Positions 7,421 to 11,851 of a stretch of 11,851 bases of DNA are shown one piece after another (position 1 is the stretch's first letter; each line of letters begins with the position of its first letter). This DNA comes from Sediminibacterium ginsengisoli (lineage in GTDB: Bacteria > Bacteroidota > Bacteroidia > Chitinophagales > Chitinophagaceae). The DNA lies in assembly GCA_945860335.1 (NCBI GenBank), contig CAMAQW010000038.1, forward strand, positions 1-11,851, given 5' to 3'. Made by a program: the position numbers and the translations under genes. Below the pieces are notes generated by a model. That model had not been told where the DNA came from. It saw only the letters and a list, made by a program, of their open reading frames with translations, and searched no databases.

Positions 7421-8284
7421 GTGAGAAAAGCCTTACTTCAACTTCATGCATCTGTTTTTTTAGCCGGTTTTACCGGAATATTGGGCGTACTCATTGAGTT
7501 AAATGAAGGACTCTTGGTTTGGTACCGCATGGCCATTACAGTAGTTACATTACTTGCCCTGTTGGTACTTCGTAAAAAATGGCAGCATTTGCCTTCTACA
7601 CAAGTAAAAAAATTATTGGGTATTGGTATGCTTATTGCACTTCATTGGGTCTTTTTTTATGGAAGTATCAAAATGGCCAACGTGTCTATAGGTCTCGTTT
7701 GTGTAGCAGGTGCCGGACTTTTTACAGCATTATTAGAACCCTTATTTTTAAAGGTAAAAATCAAATGGCCAGAAGTAGCACTTGGCTTATTAAGTTTACT
7801 GGGTATTTTTTTAATTTTCAAATTTGATGCACGTTACCGGTTGGGCATTGGACTAGGTATTATTTCTGCAATACTTGCATCTATATTTTCGGTGCTCAAT
7901 AAAAAAGAAGTGGATAAGCAGCCTGCTCAAATGATGATGGTATATGAGTTAACAGGCGGCTTATTTTTACTCACTTTACTCATGCCATTTTACCTGAATT
8001 ATTTTAATGTCGCCAAGGTGTTTCCTAGCTTATCAGATATTGGATGGCTCTTAATATTAAGTTGGCTATGTACCGTGCTTGCTATGGATTTGATATTACA
8101 AGCATTAAAAAAAGTATCCGCCTTTACCCAAAATTTAACGCTCAATTTAGAACCTGTTTATGGAATCTTACTTGCTTTTTTGGTGTACCAAGAAAATAAA
8201 CAATTAGGGCCTAGTTTTTATTTAGGCATTTCTTGTATTGTTGTTTCGGTGGTTTTCCAAGTAGTAAGGGCCTCAAAGTCTTGA
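7421..8284 (+). CDS. EamA/DMT-superfamily membrane transporter
   Basis: A 287-residue integral inner-membrane protein with about ten hydrophobic helices arranged as two five-helix EamA repeats, the standard drug/metabolite transporter architecture. Recognisable family features are the opening LHASVFLAGFTGILG, EGLLVWYRM at the end of helix 2, and LNLEPVYGILLAFLVY near helix 9. The start is GTG at 7421: an in-frame TAA lies at 7412-7414, and the GTG gives MRKALLQLHASVF, which fits relatives. A start-stop pair ATGTGA (7419-7424) overlaps the GTG out of frame. The gene follows the glycosyltransferase by two bases, so the two are probably one operon. The substrate is unknown; the context permits a lipid-linked sugar or a small metabolite. 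Its last 67 bases overlap the convergent sulfatase gene. Confidence 0.88.
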   Translation: MRKALLQLHASVFLAGFTGILGVLIELNEGLLVWYRMAITVVTLLALLVLRKKWQHLPSTQVKKLLGIGMLIALHWVFFYGSIKMANVSIGLVCVAGAGLFTALLEPLFLKVKIKWPEVALGLLSLLGIFLIFKFDARYRLGIGLGIISAILASIFSVLNKKEVDKQPAQMMMVYELTGGLFLLTLLMPFYLNYFNVAKVFPSLSDIGWLLILSWLCTVLAMDLILQALKKVSAFTQNLTLNLEPVYGILLAFLVYQENKQLGPSFYLGISCIVVSVVFQVVRASKS

Positions 8285-9810
8285 TAATGTTCCATCAAAT
8301 CTTTTAATTCCTTTTTAAGTTCCGTAATGATGCTTGCGTAAAACGGATCGTTAATGAGGTTGTTCATTTCGGTAGGGTCTTTTTGCAAATCAAATAATTC
8401 CCAATTGTTGTGCGGTCCATAAAAACGGATGAGCTTATACCTAGTCGTACGCACCCCAAAATGTGGTGCTACATGATGCGGCTTGGGATACTCGTAATAA
8501 TGATAGTACATGGATTTTCGCCAAGTAGCAGTAAAAGATTTTTTGGCAGCAGGCGTTGTTTTTGCAACAAGTGGCAAAAAGCTTTTCCCTTGCATATCAG
8601 AAGGCGTTTGAATACCCGCAATATTTAAAATGGTAGGTGCAAAATCAATATTGACAATCATTTCTTGTAACTCAGTACCTGGTTTAATTTGACCCGGATA
8701 ACGCATTACAAAAGGGGTACGTAAACTTTCTTCATACATAAAACGCTTGTCAAACCATCCGTGTTCACCCATATAAAAGCCTTGATCAGAGGCGTATATT
8801 ACAACCGTGTTTTGATCTAATTTATTTTTTGCTAAATAGTCTAGTATGTTGCCAATGCCTCTATCCAACGATTTTGCCGTTGCCAGGTAATCTTTGAGGT
8901 ATCTTTCAAATTTAAATTTAAGTAGGGCTGCGCTATCGTTTTTTACCGATTCATACTGTTTGGAAATTTCAGTATAATATTTTTTGTACGCTGCTTTTTG
9001 AGTTGGATCAAGTCTGGCAAACATGCCAGGGCCTACTTTATCCCAGTTGACATTGATTTTTAAATCGTCTTGTAAAACCATGGTTTTATCAACAGTCATA
9101 TCTTGGAGGCGCGCTGCTTCTCGACCATTGTAATTGTCGTTAAAGTTGGCAGGGTAGGGAAAATCGATATTGTCAAATGCACCAAGGTCCTCTGTATCTG
9201 GCATCCAGTTGCGATGCGTTGCTTTTTCGCCCACCACTAAAAAGAAAGGTTTACTCGTATCTCTTTTATCTAACCAGCTTGTAGAAAAGTCTGTAATTAA
9301 ATTTGTGGTATAGCCCTTGTACGATGTTGTGTCGTTAGGCATATTAATAAAGTTGGGCTGAAAGTATTGGCCTTGGTCCGGTAGTATTCTAAAAAAATCA
9401 AACCCCGATGGAAGTGTTTGTAAATGCCATTTGCCAATCCAGGCAGTTTGATATTCTTTTTGTTTGAGTAGTTTTTGAACCTGTTGTTGGTTGCCATCAA
9501 AAAACCTGCGGGGTCCATTGTCTTTTAAACCGTTGATGTGGTTGTATTTGCCTGTTAATAAAACCGCTCTGCTAGGTGCGCAAATGGAGTTGGTTACAAA
9601 TGTATTTTTTGCAATCATACCTTCTTTGGCAATGCGGTCTATATTGGGCGTTTGCATCAGGCTTTTACCATATGCGCTAATGGTTTGCTGGGTATGGTCG
9701 TCCGAAAAAATGACAATAATATTGGGTGGCTTATTACTGCTTTTTTGAGCTTGTATTAGACTACTACAAACGAGTAATAATATACATAAAAACGAAAATT
9801 GTTTTTTCAT
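8218..9810 (-). CDS. Exported sulfatase, N-acetylglucosamine-6-sulfatase-like
   Basis: A 530-residue S1-type sulfatase that hydrolyses sulfate esters after secretion. Residues 1-22 are a signal peptide (MKKQFSFLCILLLVCSSLIQAQ). Metal-binding Asp37-Asp38 (FSDDH), the formylglycine site Cys77 in CAPSR, GKWHL (126-130), SDQGFYMGEHG (341-351, with Gln where many sulfatases have Asn) and Lys355 in FDKRF follow in the usual order. GFDFFRILPDQGQYFQPNF and YYHYYEYPKPHHV resemble GlcNAc-6-sulfatase/mucin-desulfating enzymes (SulfAtlas S1_11-like; assignment from memory). An in-frame ATG at 9873 would add 21 residues before the signal peptide and overlap the previous gene, so I choose 9810, 10 bases after that gene. 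The Cys-type site needs a maturase (anSME or FGE), not present here. The 3' end overlaps the convergent transporter gene, covering residues 511-530. Confidence 0.9.
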   Translation of the reverse strand: MKKQFSFLCILLLVCSSLIQAQKSSNKPPNIIVIFSDDHTQQTISAYGKSLMQTPNIDRIAKEGMIAKNTFVTNSICAPSRAVLLTGKYNHINGLKDNGPRRFFDGNQQQVQKLLKQKEYQTAWIGKWHLQTLPSGFDFFRILPDQGQYFQPNFINMPNDTTSYKGYTTNLITDFSTSWLDKRDTSKPFFLVVGEKATHRNWMPDTEDLGAFDNIDFPYPANFNDNYNGREAARLQDMTVDKTMVLQDDLKINVNWDKVGPGMFARLDPTQKAAYKKYYTEISKQYESVKNDSAALLKFKFERYLKDYLATAKSLDRGIGNILDYLAKNKLDQNTVVIYASDQGFYMGEHGWFDKRFMYEESLRTPFVMRYPGQIKPGTELQEMIVNIDFAPTILNIAGIQTPSDMQGKSFLPLVAKTTPAAKKSFTATWRKSMYYHYYEYPKPHHVAPHFGVRTTRYKLIRFYGPHNNWELFDLQKDPTEMNNLINDPFYASIITELKKELKDLMEHYQDFEALTTWKTTETTIQEMPK

Positions 9811-9820
9811 AGGATTTATT

Positions 9821-11275
9821 TTAGCTCCCAAAACTTTTTTGGTTGGGTAGTCGTCCCCAATCTGGTAAATCAATATTTAAATTGTCATGCTTTTCTAGCA
9901 TTTCTTTTTTTAAAGCTGCACGCATGCTTGCAATTTTAATTTGCATGGCTGGATCTGCTGCTAAATTATTTATTTCGAAAGGGTCTTTGTTTAAATCAAA
10001 TAATTGTGTGGTGAGTACCCCTTTAACATTGTATACAATGAGTTTGAAACCATCACTGGTTTTGATACTTCGGCTCCAATGTCCGTACACATTATAAATT
10101 TGCGTTCTGATATTTACCCCCGGATTTTTAATACTCGGCATAAGGCTTACTGCTTCTACGCTAGCTGGTTTTTGAATATTTAGGTATTCATAGATCGTGG
10201 GGTTGATATCACTTAAATAGGTAAACCCATTATTTTTTTTATTGACCGGTATGCCGGGTCCTGCCATAATAAGGGGTACACGTATACTATGTTCGTATAA
10301 ATTTTGTTTGCCGAGTAAGCCGTGCTGCCCAACTGCGAGTCCGTTATCGCCAGCAAAAACAATCAGTGTTTCATTTGTAAGTCCGGAAGCGTCAAGTGCA
10401 GCTAAAATACGCCCTAATTGTGCGTCTAATTCAGATACCATACCATAGTAATGTGCTATTTCTTTTTTTACGGCATCTGGCGTTCGGGGGTGGGGAAGTA
10501 GCATTTCATCTCTTACCGCTAAATCGCCATTGTCAAAGGGATGTTGCGGTAAAAAATTGGGTGGGAGGGTAATGGTGTCGGGGTTGTACCAGGCGTCATA
10601 TTTAGTAGGAGGTGTGCGTGGGTCATGCGGTGAAGTGAGTGCGACATAACAAAAAAACGGCTGCTCTTTTGCTTTTTTGCTGCTTAAAAATTGAATGGCA
10701 GTTCCTGCATATAGTTCGGTACTAAACGTATCGCTCTTCCAACTGTTTTTTGGGTCATACACGCCAGTAGGGTCAAAATGATTGACGGTTGGATGAAACT
10801 GACCTCCATTATTTTCGAAGTGCATACCACCAAAAAATATATGGCCGCCATCATTAAAAAAACGGTGGTGCGACGCTTTGTCTGAATGCCATTTGCCGGT
10901 ATGAAAAGTAGTGTAGCCTTTTGTTTGAAGTATTTCGGGAAGTCCGGTTAAACTATCCGGTATTTTGCCGCCATCGCCAGGGAGCCTGTTCACGTACCTG
11001 CCTGTTAATAGCATTACCCTGCTAGGAATACATACTGCACCTTGGTGCCCGCCCATCACGTGTGCCTGCGTGAATGTAAGACCCCTTGCTACTAGTTTAT
11101 CTAGGTTGGGTGTTTTAATTTGCTTGTTGCCCAGTGCATGTATGGTTGCAAAACTTTGGTCATCACTGTAAATAATGAGTACATTTTTTGCCCGCTGAAC
11201 TTGGGATTTTTGCGCGGCCGCGGCCGCGAAAAAAACGCCGAACACCATTACATTAAATAAATATTTAAATCGCAT
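9821..11275 (-). CDS. Exported S1-type sulfatase, substrate unknown
   Basis: A 484-residue sulfatase with a signal peptide ending in a run of five alanines (about residues 1-21, FFAAAAAQ). Visible active-site elements are Asp38-Asp39 (YSDDQ), the formylglycine site Cys82 in CIPSR, TGKWH (126-130), His217 in SPHDPR, GDNGLAVGQHG (309-319, Asp310-Asn311) and Lys323 in LGKQNLYEHS. The C-terminal subdomain contains QLFDLNKDPFEINNLA. The segment HPFDNGDLAVRDEMLLPHPRTP is typical of arylsulfatase A-like enzymes common in Bacteroidota and Planctomycetes polysaccharide clusters, but I cannot assign a SulfAtlas subfamily. It clearly differs from the next sulfatase (metal Asn versus Gln, different insertions), so the two are not recent duplicates. 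It lies 12 bases after the propeller gene and 10 bases before the second sulfatase: one operon. Like its neighbour it is Cys-type and needs a maturase supplied from elsewhere. Confidence 0.9.
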   Translation of the reverse strand: MRFKYLFNVMVFGVFFAAAAAQKSQVQRAKNVLIIYSDDQSFATIHALGNKQIKTPNLDKLVARGLTFTQAHVMGGHQGAVCIPSRVMLLTGRYVNRLPGDGGKIPDSLTGLPEILQTKGYTTFHTGKWHSDKASHHRFFNDGGHIFFGGMHFENNGGQFHPTVNHFDPTGVYDPKNSWKSDTFSTELYAGTAIQFLSSKKAKEQPFFCYVALTSPHDPRTPPTKYDAWYNPDTITLPPNFLPQHPFDNGDLAVRDEMLLPHPRTPDAVKKEIAHYYGMVSELDAQLGRILAALDASGLTNETLIVFAGDNGLAVGQHGLLGKQNLYEHSIRVPLIMAGPGIPVNKKNNGFTYLSDINPTIYEYLNIQKPASVEAVSLMPSIKNPGVNIRTQIYNVYGHWSRSIKTSDGFKLIVYNVKGVLTTQLFDLNKDPFEINNLAADPAMQIKIASMRAALKKEMLEKHDNLNIDLPDWGRLPNQKSFGS

Positions 11276-11287
11276 GCCGCTCTTTGC

Positions 11288-11851
11288 TTATTGAATTTGC
11301 AACTGATAAGCCACCACCGAATTTTTCATAAACGTGGGCACGTAAATGATTTTCTTTTTTGCGTCGTAGCCAATGTCTGCGCTGTTTATTTTTTCTGATC
11401 TGGTGTCAAATAAAGTTATTTTTTGCGCGCCTGCTACAATGTAATAAACAATGCCATTCCAGCAACTTACAATGTACTGATTAGGGGCCACTCTTTCGAT
11501 ACCGTCGGTGCTTGGGTCCATACCATCCATGATTTTTGAAATAGCACCACCAGGTGTTACAGATAGTAATGAGCCTCTATCTAAAATGAGTAATTGGTCT
11601 TCGATGCTTAAAAGTCCATTAGGCCCTTGCAGGTTTTCTACTTCTATACTTACGATGCCATTTTCGATGCGGTGCACTTTTCCGGTTCTGCTATCTGATA
11701 CAAAAACAGCGCCATTTTTATTGACAGTCACATCATTTAAAAAAACTGATCCTTCTACTGGAATCCTTTTAATGATCGTGGCTTTTTTTATATCAATAAC
11801 TACAAGCTCTGTTAAATCTGCAACATACAGTTCTTGTTTGTATTTGGCCAT
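11288..11851 (-). CDS. SMP-30/gluconolactonase-like beta-propeller protein, 5'-truncated
   Basis: The visible 187 residues are the C-terminal part of a beta-propeller of the SMP-30/gluconolactonase/LRE or NHL-like kind. Repeated blade patterns are seen: FLNDVTVNKNGAVFVSDSRTGKVHRI (positions 37-62), GPNGLL (76-81), STDGIERV (114-121), and INSADIGYDAKKKIIYVPTF (155-174); the Asn/Asp residues in these loops resemble the metal-site loops of the family. The frame reaches the window edge and a CAT (ATG on the - strand) happens to lie at 11849-11851, but the first residues already read as a propeller strand (LYVADLTELVVIDI), so this Met is probably internal and the N-terminus with any signal peptide lies outside. 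It is the upstream gene of the sulfatase operon, 12 bases before the first sulfatase. It could be a lactonase or a non-enzymatic sensor-like protein; which one cannot be told. Confidence 0.75.
   Translation of the reverse strand: MAKYKQELYVADLTELVVIDIKKATIIKRIPVEGSVFLNDVTVNKNGAVFVSDSRTGKVHRIENGIVSIEVENLQGPNGLLSIEDQLLILDRGSLLSVTPGGAISKIMDGMDPSTDGIERVAPNQYIVSCWNGIVYYIVAGAQKITLFDTRSEKINSADIGYDAKKKIIYVPTFMKNSVVAYQLQIQ

Noticed and set aside
9811..9873. Longer sulfatase start at 9873 giving a 551-residue protein
   Set aside because: It would put 21 polar residues ahead of a clear signal peptide and overlap the upstream gene by 53 bases; the ATG at 9810 starts exactly at MKKQFSFL.
9491..10448. Several + strand open frames inside the two sulfatase genes
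   Set aside because: They lie opposite conserved sulfatase motifs, have no recognisable domains and are antisense shadows.
8218..11275. The two sulfatases as a recent tandem duplication
   Set aside because: Apart from the general family motifs they differ in length, insertions, the formylglycine context (CAPSR versus CIPSR) and the metal residue (Gln versus Asn).
11849..11851. ATG at the window edge as the true start of the propeller protein
   Set aside because: The first residues already form a propeller strand and no signal peptide is seen, although the sulfatases in the same operon are exported; the frame probably continues outside.

Overview
The window is about 11.9 kb of moderately AT-rich, densely coding DNA from a member of the Bacteroidota, most likely a Chitinophagaceae-type genome. 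The evidence is TAnnTTTG-type promoter elements, weak or absent Shine-Dalgarno sequences, and the characteristic Bacteroidota versions of ParC, CvfB, Mpl, YtxJ and the DMT transporter. The assignment rests on recognised protein families, not on a marker gene. No stretch longer than about 130 bases lacks a gene. I see no tRNA, rRNA, CRISPR array, insertion sequence or phage gene.

Left part, + strand, 1-3785: the 3' two thirds of a topoisomerase IV/gyrase A-type subunit (5' end outside the window), then a CvfB-like S1-domain RNA-binding protein with a good promoter almost at its start codon, then an acetyl-CoA C-acetyltransferase 12 bases downstream. Next comes a short - strand unit (4279-3806): a 39-residue lipoprotein and a YtxJ/BrxC-type bacilliredoxin, with a TATCTTTG promoter element upstream.

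Middle part, + strand, 4410-8284: two gene pairs. The first is mpl (murein peptide recycling ligase) overlapping by one base with a DnaQ-type 3'-5' exonuclease that carries an ExoX-like C-terminal domain. The second is a polyprenol-phosphate-mannose synthase-type glycosyltransferase (forced TTG start) followed after two bases by a ten-helix EamA/DMT transporter (GTG start).

Right part, - strand, 11851-8218: a tightly spaced catabolic operon read towards the middle. It holds a six-bladed beta-propeller (SMP-30/gluconolactonase-like, 5' end outside the window) and two exported Cys-type sulfatases of different subfamilies, the distal one resembling N-acetylglucosamine-6-sulfatases. The last sulfatase runs 67 bases into the 3' end of the convergent transporter gene, so both strands code there.

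The content is mostly conserved housekeeping plus a sulfated-glycan or sulfate-ester utilisation cassette. I find no convincing new multi-gene system. The items most worth a second look are the unannotated 39-residue lipoprotein before ytxJ, the convergent coding overlap, the sulfatase cassette, and the glycosyltransferase/transporter pair.
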